Below, piece after piece: positions 27,556-35,783 of a DNA stretch of 64,000 nucleotides. Numbering within the stretch: the stretch's first letter is position 1; each line of letters starts with the position of its first letter. The stretch is taken from assembly GCF_000418325.1 (NCBI RefSeq), contig NC_021658.1, forward strand, positions 13,868,501 to 13,932,500, read 5' to 3'. The notes beneath the pieces were generated by a model. The model had not been told where the DNA came from and made no database searches. It saw only the letters and a program-made list of their open reading frames with translations. This stretch comes from Sorangium cellulosum So0157-2 (lineage in GTDB: Bacteria; Myxococcota_A; Polyangia; Polyangiales; Polyangiaceae). The position numbers were made by a program, and so were the translations under genes.

Positions 27556-28671
27556 ATGCGCCGCCCCTGCAGCCAGCGGCGCGCGGTCGACGAGGCGCGC
27601 GAGGCGCACGACGCGGGCGCGCGCCGGCGGGCCCTCGGCCTCGTGGCCGCGGTGCTCGCCGCCTCGTGCTCCCGGGGCGGCGGGGGCGAGCAGGACGCGG
27701 CGCCCGCCGGGGCCGCGGGCCGGGCGCCGGCGAGCAGCGGCGCGGGCGCCGGCCAGGTGCAGCGGAGGGCGCCCGCGGCCGTGAAGGAGCTCGAGGTGCG
27801 CAAGCTCTCGCCCGGCGCGGCGGTCACCATCGACGGCCGGCTGGACGAGCCGGCGTGGCAGGCGGCGGCGAGGACTGGCCCGTTCGTCAACGTGGGCACC
27901 GGCCGCGAGGACCCGTCGCTGCCGACGCAAGGCGAGGCGCGGCTGCTCTGGGACGATGGGTTCCTCTACGTCGGATTCGACGTCAGCGACGCGACGATCA
28001 CCGGGGGATTCCCGCAGGACGCCCGCGATCCGCACCTGTGGGAGCGGGACACGGTCGAGGTGATGATCGACCCGGACGGCGACGGGGACAACAAGGACTA
28101 TTACGAGATCCAGATAAGCCCCCAGAACCTCGTCTTCGACTCTCGGTTCGACGACTACAACGCTCCGAGGGGCGGCCCGAGCGGGCCTTTCGGTCATCAG
28201 GGGTGGAGCGCGGGGCTGACGAGCGCGGTGACGCTGAGGGGGACGATCGACGACGGCTCGGACCAGGACCGGGGGTACGTGGTCGAGGCGAAGATCCCGT
28301 GGCGCGCGTTCGCGAAGGCGAAGGCGGCGCCGCCGTCGCCGGGGGACGCGTGGCGGATGAACTTCTATGCCATGCAGAACAACGGCGGCGCCGCGTGGTC
28401 GCCGATCCTGGGCGAGGGGAACTTCCACCGGGCGCGGCGGTTCGGGCGGGTCCGGTTCGCCGGGGCCGGGGGCGAGGCGGGCGGCGCGGGGGCGCCCGCG
28501 CGCGACGCAGGCCCGGCGCCCGCGGGGGCGGACGCGCGCGACGCGGGCTCAGCGCCCTCGACGGCGCTGCCCGGCGCGACGAGCGCGGCGGGCGAAAGGC
28601 CAGGTGCCGCGGCGCCCTCCGCGCCGACCGGTCCGAAGCCGGGCTACCGGGCCGATCCGCCGGACCGCTGA
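27556..28671 (+). CDS. CBM9-like domain lipoprotein
   Basis: This 371-residue protein has a lipobox-like LAASC near residue 39 after an unusually long N-region, so the true start may lie later. Residues ~85-305 form a DOMON/CBM9-like beta-sandwich. It shows ITIDGRLDEPAW-type entry (VTIDGRLDEPAWQAAA), LWDDGFLYVGFDV, VEVMIDPDGDGDNKDYYEIQI and VVEAKIPWRAF. Such domains bind carbohydrate reducing ends in xylanases. The last ~65 residues are an Ala/Pro/Gly-rich tail. It starts 11 bp after ffh. Surface glycan binding is inferred. Confidence 0.8.
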   Translation: MRRPCSQRRAVDEAREAHDAGARRRALGLVAAVLAASCSRGGGGEQDAAPAGAAGRAPASSGAGAGQVQRRAPAAVKELEVRKLSPGAAVTIDGRLDEPAWQAAARTGPFVNVGTGREDPSLPTQGEARLLWDDGFLYVGFDVSDATITGGFPQDARDPHLWERDTVEVMIDPDGDGDNKDYYEIQISPQNLVFDSRFDDYNAPRGGPSGPFGHQGWSAGLTSAVTLRGTIDDGSDQDRGYVVEAKIPWRAFAKAKAAPPSPGDAWRMNFYAMQNNGGAAWSPILGEGNFHRARRFGRVRFAGAGGEAGGAGAPARDAGPAPAGADARDAGSAPSTALPGATSAAGERPGAAAPSAPTGPKPGYRADPPDR

Positions 28672-28729
28672 GCTGCGGAGCCTCGCAGGCGTCAGCGCTT
28701 CGCGCGATCGGCGCCGGCGCCGTGCGGGC

Positions 28730-29668
28730 TCAGATCCGGGCAGCGTGGCTCGCCGTCGGGCGAGACGCGCCCTGCTGCGTGCCCGCCAGCGCGGCATCGC
28801 CCATCGTGCCCGCCGTGGCGGTCGAGCGGGTCGTCGGCTCGATCGCCCGCTGGACCCGGATCCGGTTGTGCACGTCCTCGACGCCCCGCACGCCCTCGGC
28901 GACGTGCTCGATGATGCGCTTGTGGTGGCGCTCGGGCACCGTGCCCTCGAGCGTCACCTCGTTGTTCTCCACCAGGACCGTGACATCGCTCACGTCGATG
29001 TCGCCGCGGTCCGAGAGCATCTCGCAGATGTCCTCCTGGATGCGCGCGTCCGAGCGCTTGTAGCCCTTCGGTCCACGGCCGAGCGCGCTGCGCACGCGAT
29101 CGCCGACCTCGTGGAGCGCGTGGCTGACGCCCTCCAGCGCCGAGTGGCCGGACCCGCGGGCGGTGCGCGCGAGATCGTGGCTCTCCCCGTAGTACGGGCC
29201 GTCGCGCCACGCCTCATCGACGTGGGCATCGGGGCTCACGACGCGGGTCATGCCGAGGTGGTACGCGCCGCCGAGGTTGAAGCTGTACGCGCTGGCCGCG
29301 GGGGGGAGGGGATTGCCGCCGAAGCTCCAGCTCGCATCGCGGCCGCCGACGTCATCGCCGCCGCGGTCGTCATGCGGAAAGCCGCGGTCCTGGTCGTCGA
29401 GGCCACGGCCGCCGCCGGCGAAGCGACCGTCATCGAGAGAGCGGCCCAGGTCGTCGCGCTGCGTCGCGGGCCCGTACGCGCGACCGTGCTCACGACCCCA
29501 GTCGCGGTGGTCGCGCGTGGCGGCCCCGTGGTCGTAGATCGGGAGCGCGCGGCGCTCGTCGCGAGCCCAGCCGCGCTCGGTGGAATGGCCCCGGTCGTCC
29601 CCGTAGCGCTGCTCCCAGCGGCGCTCATTCCGTCCGTAGTCAGTGTCCCTATCGAATCGATCTCGCAT
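28730..29668 (-). CDS. BON-domain protein
   Basis: This 312-residue protein starts MRDRFDRDTDYGRNERRW. AGGAGG seven bases upstream fixes the ATG at 29668 rather than the in-frame ATGs at 29698 or 29776. The first ~110 residues are rich in Asp, Arg and Gly and probably disordered. A single BON domain lies near ~215-275 (IQEDICEMLSDRGDIDVSDVTVLVENNEVTLEGTV, VEDVHNRIRV). BON domains bind phospholipid or envelope surfaces and occur in osmotic-shock proteins. No signal peptide is evident. Confidence 0.8.
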   Translation of the reverse strand: MRDRFDRDTDYGRNERRWEQRYGDDRGHSTERGWARDERRALPIYDHGAATRDHRDWGREHGRAYGPATQRDDLGRSLDDGRFAGGGRGLDDQDRGFPHDDRGGDDVGGRDASWSFGGNPLPPAASAYSFNLGGAYHLGMTRVVSPDAHVDEAWRDGPYYGESHDLARTARGSGHSALEGVSHALHEVGDRVRSALGRGPKGYKRSDARIQEDICEMLSDRGDIDVSDVTVLVENNEVTLEGTVPERHHKRIIEHVAEGVRGVEDVHNRIRVQRAIEPTTRSTATAGTMGDAALAGTQQGASRPTASHAARI

Positions 29669-29977
29669 CCTGTGCCTCCTTTCTTCCTTGCGAGCCATGG
29701 GCGTCAAACACGCCTCCGACGCGCGACTGCGATGCGCGGCAGATGTCGCCACGCTGGTAGCGTGGAGCTCGAACATGGGTCGCGTCGGCGCCCGTTGCTA
29801 CCGGGGAGAACCCTTCGTCTCGCGCCGGGGTGATCCCGAGGACGGCAAGTCACCGGATCGGCACAGAAGAGCCTGCTTTGAGGGATGGAGATGCCCGGCG
29901 CCGCCGGCGGGACCCCGGGATCCGCGCCCGAGCGCGCGCTCGGCGCCGCGCGGGGGCCTCCTCGAACGGCGACGTCG

Positions 29978-31111
29978 CTACTGCACGGCGCCGATCTCGC
30001 CGAGGAAGTCGTTGTAGGCGTCGACCTTGTCCGACGGGACCACGCCGACGCCGAGGTCGAACAGGCTGCCTTCGACGAGCTGCGGCGCGAGGATCTCCTT
30101 GACCGCGTCGAGGCCGATGCTCTTGATGCCGTAGACGATGTAGGGACCGAGGTACCCCTCGTAGTACTGCCGCTGGACGTGCGTGGCCCTGATGCGGCCC
30201 TGGCGCATGTAATCGGCGGTCTGCGGCGCGAAGTCGAAGGCGACGATGGGGAGGCCCGTCGCGCGCGCCGCGTCGGCGGCCAGCACGCATCGATACGAGT
30301 CGCTGAACATCCCCATCAGGCCCACGACGGGCGGGTCCGCGTCCTCGATATGGCCCCTCATCACCTCGACGTCCTTGGCTTCGTCATCATAGATGGACTG
30401 ATGTACGATAACGTCGTAACCGGCTTTCTCGAACACGTCCCTGGCGCCGTCGGTTCGATGGACACCGTCGAGCCAGATCGGGTCGGCCCAGCCATGGATC
30501 AGCACCGTGCCCGGCCCCTCGGGCAGCATCTCGAGCAGGGTGTTCCCCGCCGCTTCCCCGGCAGAATAGCTGCGTATCCCGACGTAGATCGAGCGGTTCG
30601 AGCCCGCCAGGTCGGTGTCGAGCGTCACCACGGGGATCCCCTTCGCGATGGCCTTGTCCAGCGCGGCCGCGTTGCCTTCGCCGAAGGGCGTGATGGCTAT
30701 CCCCTCGGCGCCTTCCGCCAGCGCATGTTGTATCTGCTCCGTCTGGGACTTCGTCAATTGCTCTTGATCTGCCGAAGCATCGGTGGACCCGAGCACGTTC
30801 CCCGTGGCCCTCCCGGAGACCCCGAGCTCACCCATGGCTCGGTTCGCGCCCGTGGCGATCGGCGCAAAGAAGTCGTGGAGGGACTTCAGCAACACCGCGA
30901 TCTGCATCGACTCGATCGAGCTCTTGTTGATCTCGGCGACGAGCTCGTCGATCGTCGCCTCGATCTTCTCCGGGATGAACTCGTTCGGAGGAAGCGGTAT
31001 GCGCTTGATGGGTGCGGCCGCCTGCGCCGCGTCCGTATCGCTCGCGCCGCACGCCGCCGTCGTCAGCGCGAGCCCGATGGCGGCTGCCCAATCTCGCCAA
31101 GTCATCGTCAT
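29978..31111 (-). CDS. periplasmic sugar-binding lipoprotein (LacI/RbsB-type fold)
   Basis: This 377-residue protein has signal peptide and lipobox LTTAAC at ~16-21. A pentose/hexose-binding fold follows, with EQIQHALAEGAEGIAITPFGEGNAAALDKAIAKGIPVVTLDTDL in the N lobe and VVGLMGMFSDS, VAFDFAPQTADYMRQGRIRATHVQR and the final lobe in the C part. This is the substrate-binding family of sugar ABC importers (RbsB-like). AGGAGG before ATG 31111 supports the start. No permease or ATPase genes flank it, so it is an orphan receptor; a sensory or shared-transporter role is possible. Confidence 0.85.
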   Translation of the reverse strand: MTMTWRDWAAAIGLALTTAACGASDTDAAQAAAPIKRIPLPPNEFIPEKIEATIDELVAEINKSSIESMQIAVLLKSLHDFFAPIATGANRAMGELGVSGRATGNVLGSTDASADQEQLTKSQTEQIQHALAEGAEGIAITPFGEGNAAALDKAIAKGIPVVTLDTDLAGSNRSIYVGIRSYSAGEAAGNTLLEMLPEGPGTVLIHGWADPIWLDGVHRTDGARDVFEKAGYDVIVHQSIYDDEAKDVEVMRGHIEDADPPVVGLMGMFSDSYRCVLAADAARATGLPIVAFDFAPQTADYMRQGRIRATHVQRQYYEGYLGPYIVYGIKSIGLDAVKEILAPQLVEGSLFDLGVGVVPSDKVDAYNDFLGEIGAVQ

Positions 31112-31605
31112 GAGACCCCTCCTGGTACACCGTCGCTCGTTCGTACGTGGGTCGTACGGTCGCGCGCGCTGCCCTCGCGCGCAGAACGGACCTTAACGAG
31201 CTCATAGACACGCCATCACAGCGAGGCGCGGCGTGTCAAGTGGCGCCCAGGGAAGAAACTTCCGATCTGGATTGTGGATCACGACAAGCTGCTATGGAAA
31301 CCCACGTGGCCAGGATCCATCCTGGGACATCGCGGTACTTGTACGTGGTTGGCGGCTCCTCTGCCCGCGTCACGGCGCCGCTCATCGACGCCGCCATGAG
31401 GGGCTGAGTCGCAGCGGCGCGCGCCGCGGGCCTCCAGCCGGCGAGCGCGCGGCCGAGCGAGGCGAGCAGCCTGCGCAGCGGCGCGCCGGCGAGGTGCCGC
31501 GCCGCCGCCCGCGCTCGGGGCGTCGAGGCGCGTTGAGGCGCGCCGACAGCGCCCTCGCCGCAAAGCGGGCCCATGCGGCAGCCGCTGCGCTAAGCTCCGC
31601 GCCCT
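31112..31605. other. divergent intergenic region
   Basis: This 494-bp gap lies between the sugar-binding lipoprotein and the ABC-F gene. The part 31195-31345 is less GC-rich than the surroundings, with no frame showing coding character. I see no gene or clear hairpin. TAAGCT at 31591-31596 could serve as a -10 box nine bases before the GTG of the ABC-F gene, but no good -35 is visible. Confidence 0.4.
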
Positions 31606-33597
31606 GTGCCCGTCCTCACCGCTCACGATCTCCACAAAGCCTTCGGCCCGCAGACCATCCTCGACGGCGTCTCCGTCACCATCCGCACGGGCGAGCGCGT
31701 CGGCCTCGTCGGGCTGAACGGCTCCGGCAAGAGCACGCTCGCCCGCATCCTCGCGGGCGTCGAGCCGCCGGACGGCGGCACCATCTCCCGCCGCCGCGGC
31801 GCCGAGATCGGCGTCCTCTCCCAGGACCCGGTGTTCGAGCCGTCCGACACCGCGCGCGACGTCGTGCTCGCCGGGCTGTCCGCGTGGCACGCCGCCAAGG
31901 CCCGCCACGACGAGGTGAGCCGCGCGCTGGCCGCCGGCTCCGGCGACGCCGAGGCGCTGCTCGCCGAGCAGACCGAGGCCGCGGCCGACGTCGAGCGGCT
32001 CGGCGGGTGGGACATGATGCACCGGGTCGACGCCATCATCGGCCACGTCGGCGTCACCCGGCCCGACGCGCCCATGAGCGTGCTCAGCGGCGGCGACCGC
32101 CGGCGCGTCGCCCTCGCCCGCCTGCTCGTCTCGCGGCCCGCCCTCGCCGTGCTCGACGAGCCCAGCAACCACCTCGACGTCGAGACCGTCGAGTGGCTCG
32201 AGCGCTACCTCGTCGAGGAGCACCCCGGCGCCCTGCTCCTCATCACCCACGATCGCTACCTGCTCGACCGGGTCGTCGAGCGGACGCTCGAGATCGACAA
32301 GGGCAAGGTCTACAGCTACGACGGCGGCTACGAGGAGTACCTCGAGCAGAAGGCCGAGCGCCTCGCGCTCGAGGCGCGCACCGAGTCGAACCGGCAGAAC
32401 TTCCTGCGCACCGAGCTCGAGTGGCTGCGGCGCCAGCCGAAGGCGCGCACCGGCAAGCAGAAGGCGCGCATCCAGCGCGCCGAGACGACCAAGGCCGCCC
32501 CGCCGCCGAAGGCCGAGCGCACCGCGCAGCTCTCGGTCGAGTCGGTGCGCACCGGCAAGACCATCCTCGAGCTGAAGAAGCTCGGCCTCGCGGTCGACGG
32601 CAAATGGCTCGTGCGCGGCCTCGACTTCTCCCTCACCAAGGGCGAGCGCGTCGGCATCGTCGGCCGCAACGGGACGGGCAAGACCACGATGCTCCGGGCG
32701 ATCCTCGGCCAGCTCGAGGCCGGAGCCGACGGCGCGGCGCCCTCCGACGCGGGCGGGCCCACCATGGAAGGCGAGGTCGTGCTCGGAAAGAACACGAGCG
32801 TCGCCTACTTCGACCAGCACCGCAGCGGGCTCGACCTCGACAAATCGATCTTCGAGAACATCGCGGGCTCGCACACGCGCGTCGAGGTCGGCGGCCGATC
32901 CATGGATGTGCGCAGCTACCTGGAGCGGTTCCTCTTCGATCCGAACAAGGCGCGGCAGCCGGTGGGCTCGCTCTCCGGCGGCGAGCGGGCGCGGGTCGCC
33001 CTGGCGAAGATGCTCACCCAGAGCGTCAACGTGATCATCCTCGACGAGCCCACGAACGACCTCGACGTGATGACCCTGGCCGCGCTCGAGGGGATGCTCA
33101 TCGAGCTCGACGGCTCGGCGCTGGTCGTGACCCACGACCGCTGGTTCCTGAACCGGGTGGCGACCTCGATCCTCGCGTTCGAGGGCGGCGGCCGGGTGGT
33201 GCGGTACGCGGGCAACTACGACGCCTACCGCGAGCAGCGCGCCCACGCCGCGGCCGAGGCGGAAGCGGAGGCGGCGGCGCGGGCCGCGAAGCTGCAGGCC
33301 GCCGAGGCCCGGCCCGCGCAGGCGGCGGCGAAGCCCGCGGCGCGGGCCGGCGACAAGCCGAAGCTCTCGTTCGCCGAGCGGACCGAGCTCGAGGGCATCG
33401 TCGGGCGGATCGACGCGGCCGAGCAGAAGGTCGCGGAGCTCGAGGCCAAGCTCGCCGATCCGACGCTCTACGCGAGCCGCGGCGCGGACGTCGCGGGGCT
33501 GCTCGCCGAGCTCGATCGCGAAAAGCAGGAGGCCGCGCGCCTCGTCAGCCGGTGGGAGGAGCTCGAGACGAAGCGCGAGGCCGCCGGCAAGGGGTGA
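31606..33597 (+). CDS. ABC-F family ATPase, Uup-like
   Basis: This 663-residue soluble protein has two nucleotide-binding domains. Walker A is GLNGSGKST at ~36-44 and GRNGTGKTT at ~353-361; signatures are LSGGDRRR and LSGGERAR; each Walker B ends DEP(S/T)N. The charged inter-domain linker (~235-315) carries the ABC-F arm region with LRTELEWLRRQPKARTGKQKARI, typical of Uup/EttA-type translation factors. A coiled-coil C-terminal extension (~590-650) is typical of Uup. It should act on the ribosomal E site or on DNA/ribosome maintenance. The start codon is GTG. Confidence 0.9.
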   Translation: MPVLTAHDLHKAFGPQTILDGVSVTIRTGERVGLVGLNGSGKSTLARILAGVEPPDGGTISRRRGAEIGVLSQDPVFEPSDTARDVVLAGLSAWHAAKARHDEVSRALAAGSGDAEALLAEQTEAAADVERLGGWDMMHRVDAIIGHVGVTRPDAPMSVLSGGDRRRVALARLLVSRPALAVLDEPSNHLDVETVEWLERYLVEEHPGALLLITHDRYLLDRVVERTLEIDKGKVYSYDGGYEEYLEQKAERLALEARTESNRQNFLRTELEWLRRQPKARTGKQKARIQRAETTKAAPPPKAERTAQLSVESVRTGKTILELKKLGLAVDGKWLVRGLDFSLTKGERVGIVGRNGTGKTTMLRAILGQLEAGADGAAPSDAGGPTMEGEVVLGKNTSVAYFDQHRSGLDLDKSIFENIAGSHTRVEVGGRSMDVRSYLERFLFDPNKARQPVGSLSGGERARVALAKMLTQSVNVIILDEPTNDLDVMTLAALEGMLIELDGSALVVTHDRWFLNRVATSILAFEGGGRVVRYAGNYDAYREQRAHAAAEAEAEAAARAAKLQAAEARPAQAAAKPAARAGDKPKLSFAERTELEGIVGRIDAAEQKVAELEAKLADPTLYASRGADVAGLLAELDREKQEAARLVSRWEELETKREAAGKG

Positions 33598-33660
33598 CCG
33601 GCCGCGCGGGCCCATGCGACGGCCCTTGTCGGCGCTCCGCCGCCCGGCGACCATGGCCCC

Positions 33661-33921
33661 ATGATGACCGTGTTCGAGGTGGTCCTCGCCCCGGGGACAG
33701 GCAGCGCCGACCTGCTCAGCGCCGAGGTGCTGCGCGAGACCGGCGCGCAGATCATGACGCTCCAGGAAGCGGAGGCGGTCGGCTTCCAGGGCCTCAAGGC
33801 GCTGGACGGCGCCGGCGACGTCCGGCTCATCGCCGTGCGCGCGAGCGACGCGCCCTGGATCCACCGCTGCCTGGAGACCAGCGGGGCGGTCGTCTCGTTC
33901 CGGGCCCACCAGGTCGACTGA
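33661..33921 (+). CDS. small hypothetical protein
   Basis: This 86-residue protein (MMTVFEVVLAPGTGSADLL...) has an alternating beta/alpha pattern and an RLIAVRASDAPWIHRCLE middle part, with no signal peptide. Composition and third-position GC support coding. It lies 63 bp after the ABC-F gene and 54 bp before the adenine methylase on the same strand, so it may be part of a three-gene transcript. No family is recognised. Confidence 0.55.
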   Translation: MMTVFEVVLAPGTGSADLLSAEVLRETGAQIMTLQEAEAVGFQGLKALDGAGDVRLIAVRASDAPWIHRCLETSGAVVSFRAHQVD

Positions 33922-33975
33922 GCCGCCCCGGCGCGACCCGCGCGACCGGCCCCCGGCACCCATGGCGGCCACCCG

Positions 33976-35511
33976 ATGAGCGCAGCCCGAGAGCTCCGGC
34001 GCTCGCCGCCGGCGTCCCTGCTCCAGACGGTCGATCGCCACCGAGCGCAGGCGTCCCTGCGCCTCGACCCCGCCCGGCGCTCCGAGCTCGGCCAGTTCCT
34101 GACGCCCCCCCGCCTCGCCTCGTTCATGGCGTCGCTCTTCCAGCGCCTCGGCGGGGCCATGCGCGTCCTCGACGCCGGCGCGGGCGTCGGCTCCCTCACC
34201 GCGGCGCTCGTCGCCGAGGCGTGCTCCCGGCCCGACCCGCCGACGGACATCGTCGCCGTCGGCTACGAGCTCGATCCGGCGCTGGTAAAGCATCTTTCCC
34301 AAGGCATGCGCGCGTGCCGCGACGCCTGCCGCGCGGCGGGCATCGCGTTCCACGGGCGCGCCGTCCGCGCCGACTTCATCGCCGCGGCCGTCGAGGAGCT
34401 CTCCCTGCCCGGGCCGCGCGCGGGCTTCACCCACGCGATCCTGAACCCGCCCTACAAGAAGCTCGGCGCCGGCTCGGCGGCCCGGCGCGCGCTGCGCCGC
34501 GCCGGGATCGAGGCGAGCAACCTCTACGCCGCGTTCCTGGCGCTCGCGGTGCGCGTCCTCGAGCCCGGCGGCGAGCTCGTCGCCATCACGCCGAGGAGCT
34601 TCTGCAACGGCCCTTATTTTCGCGCCTTCCGCGAGCTGTTCCTGCGCGAGATGTCGCTCCGCCGGGTGCACGTCTTCGAGTCGCGGACGGCGGCGTTCGC
34701 GGAGGACGACATCCTGCAGGAGAACGTCGTCGTCTGCGGCGTGAAGGGCGCGCCGCCGGGCGCCGTGCTCGTCTCGTCGAGCAACGGCCCGGACGACGCG
34801 CCGATCGCGGCGCGGGAGGTCCCCCTCGCCGAGGTGGTGCGGCCGGGCGACCCGGAGCGCTTCATCCACGTCGTCCCGGATCAGGCCGGGAAGGACGTGG
34901 CGGACGCGTTCGCGCGGCTGCCCGCGCGCCTCGCCGATCTCGGCCTCTCGATCTCCACGGGCAAGGTCGTGGACTTCCGCGCTCGGGCGCTCCTCCGCCC
35001 CGACCCCGCGGCGGACACCGCGCCGCTCATCTACCCCGCGCACCTCGACGCCGGCGTGGTCCGCTGGCCGAGGCCCGGAAAGAAGCCGAACGCCCTGGTC
35101 GATTGCGCCGCGACTGCCCACCTCTGGATGCCGAGCGGGACCTATGTCGTGGTCAAGCGCTGCTCCTCGAAGGAGGAGCGCCGGCGCATCACGGCGGCCG
35201 TGTTCGATCCGGAGGTGGTGCCCTGCGCGCGCGTCGGCTTCGAGAACCACCTCAACGTCTATCACCGGGGCGGCGCCGGGCTGCCGCCGCTCCTCGCCCG
35301 CGGCCTGCGCGCGTTCCTGAGCTCCACGCTCGTGGACGCGTATTTCCGGCAGTGGAGCGGCCACACGCAGGTCAACGCCGCCGACCTCCGGCGGCTCACG
35401 TACCCCGCCGTGGCGTCGCTCGAGCGGCTCGGCGCCCGCACCGGCGATCGCGCCCTCGGGCAGCGCGAGATCGATCGCGCCGTCGAGGAGGCGCTCGGCG
35501 CGGGCCCGTGA
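33976..35511 (+). CDS. N6-adenine-specific DNA methyltransferase
   Basis: This 511-residue protein opens its core with GQFLTPPRLASFMASLF (~38-54), as in type I/IIG-like M subunits. AdoMet motif I is VLDAGAGVGSL (~64-74), and the catalytic motif IV is NPPYKK (~157-162). The C-terminal ~250 residues resemble the target-recognition part of Eco57I-type enzymes (GFENHLNVYH and YFRQWSGHTQVN). No endonuclease gene is adjacent, so it seems a solitary methylase with an epigenetic or protective role, or the survivor of a restriction system. Confidence 0.85.
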   Translation: MSAARELRRSPPASLLQTVDRHRAQASLRLDPARRSELGQFLTPPRLASFMASLFQRLGGAMRVLDAGAGVGSLTAALVAEACSRPDPPTDIVAVGYELDPALVKHLSQGMRACRDACRAAGIAFHGRAVRADFIAAAVEELSLPGPRAGFTHAILNPPYKKLGAGSAARRALRRAGIEASNLYAAFLALAVRVLEPGGELVAITPRSFCNGPYFRAFRELFLREMSLRRVHVFESRTAAFAEDDILQENVVVCGVKGAPPGAVLVSSSNGPDDAPIAAREVPLAEVVRPGDPERFIHVVPDQAGKDVADAFARLPARLADLGLSISTGKVVDFRARALLRPDPAADTAPLIYPAHLDAGVVRWPRPGKKPNALVDCAATAHLWMPSGTYVVVKRCSSKEERRRITAAVFDPEVVPCARVGFENHLNVYHRGGAGLPPLLARGLRAFLSSTLVDAYFRQWSGHTQVNAADLRRLTYPAVASLERLGARTGDRALGQREIDRAVEEALGAGP

Positions 35512-35749
35512 GGCGCCCTCCCGAGGGCGGCCCGCCGGCATGCCGTGAATGCCGGTCCGGCGCCGGACGCAGAGAACATGGCGTTTCGGCGAGCGCGCCG
35601 AAGCCGGCGAACCTCGCTTTCGGGGACATCGACGAGAGCCGGTGTCCATAACCACGAGGGGAATGCTCTCTCCGAGGAAAATGGCGAGTCTCCTGCGCGC
35701 GCGTGGCTCGCTTCACCGCATCTCGCGCTGTGCGAAAGATGCCGTGTGG

Positions 35750-35777
35750 TTGCTTTATCGACCGGCGATGGTAACAA
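35750..35777 (+). promoter_or_regulatory. predicted promoter of the S46 peptidase gene, leaderless type
   Basis: TTGCTT (35750-35755), a 16-bp spacer, then TAACAA (35772-35777), ending six bases before ATG 35784. The stretch 35690-35780 is visibly lower in GC than the coding DNA around it. The -10 box is weak in its last base. Confidence 0.4.
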
Positions 35778-35783
35778 CACCGC

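Noticed and set aside
31279..35655. A 1458-codon open frame on the minus strand and a 1472-codon frame on the plus strand
   Set aside because: They are GC-driven shadows of the ABC-F and methylase genes. Their translations are Arg/Gly/Ala runs without motifs, while the other frame shows conserved families.
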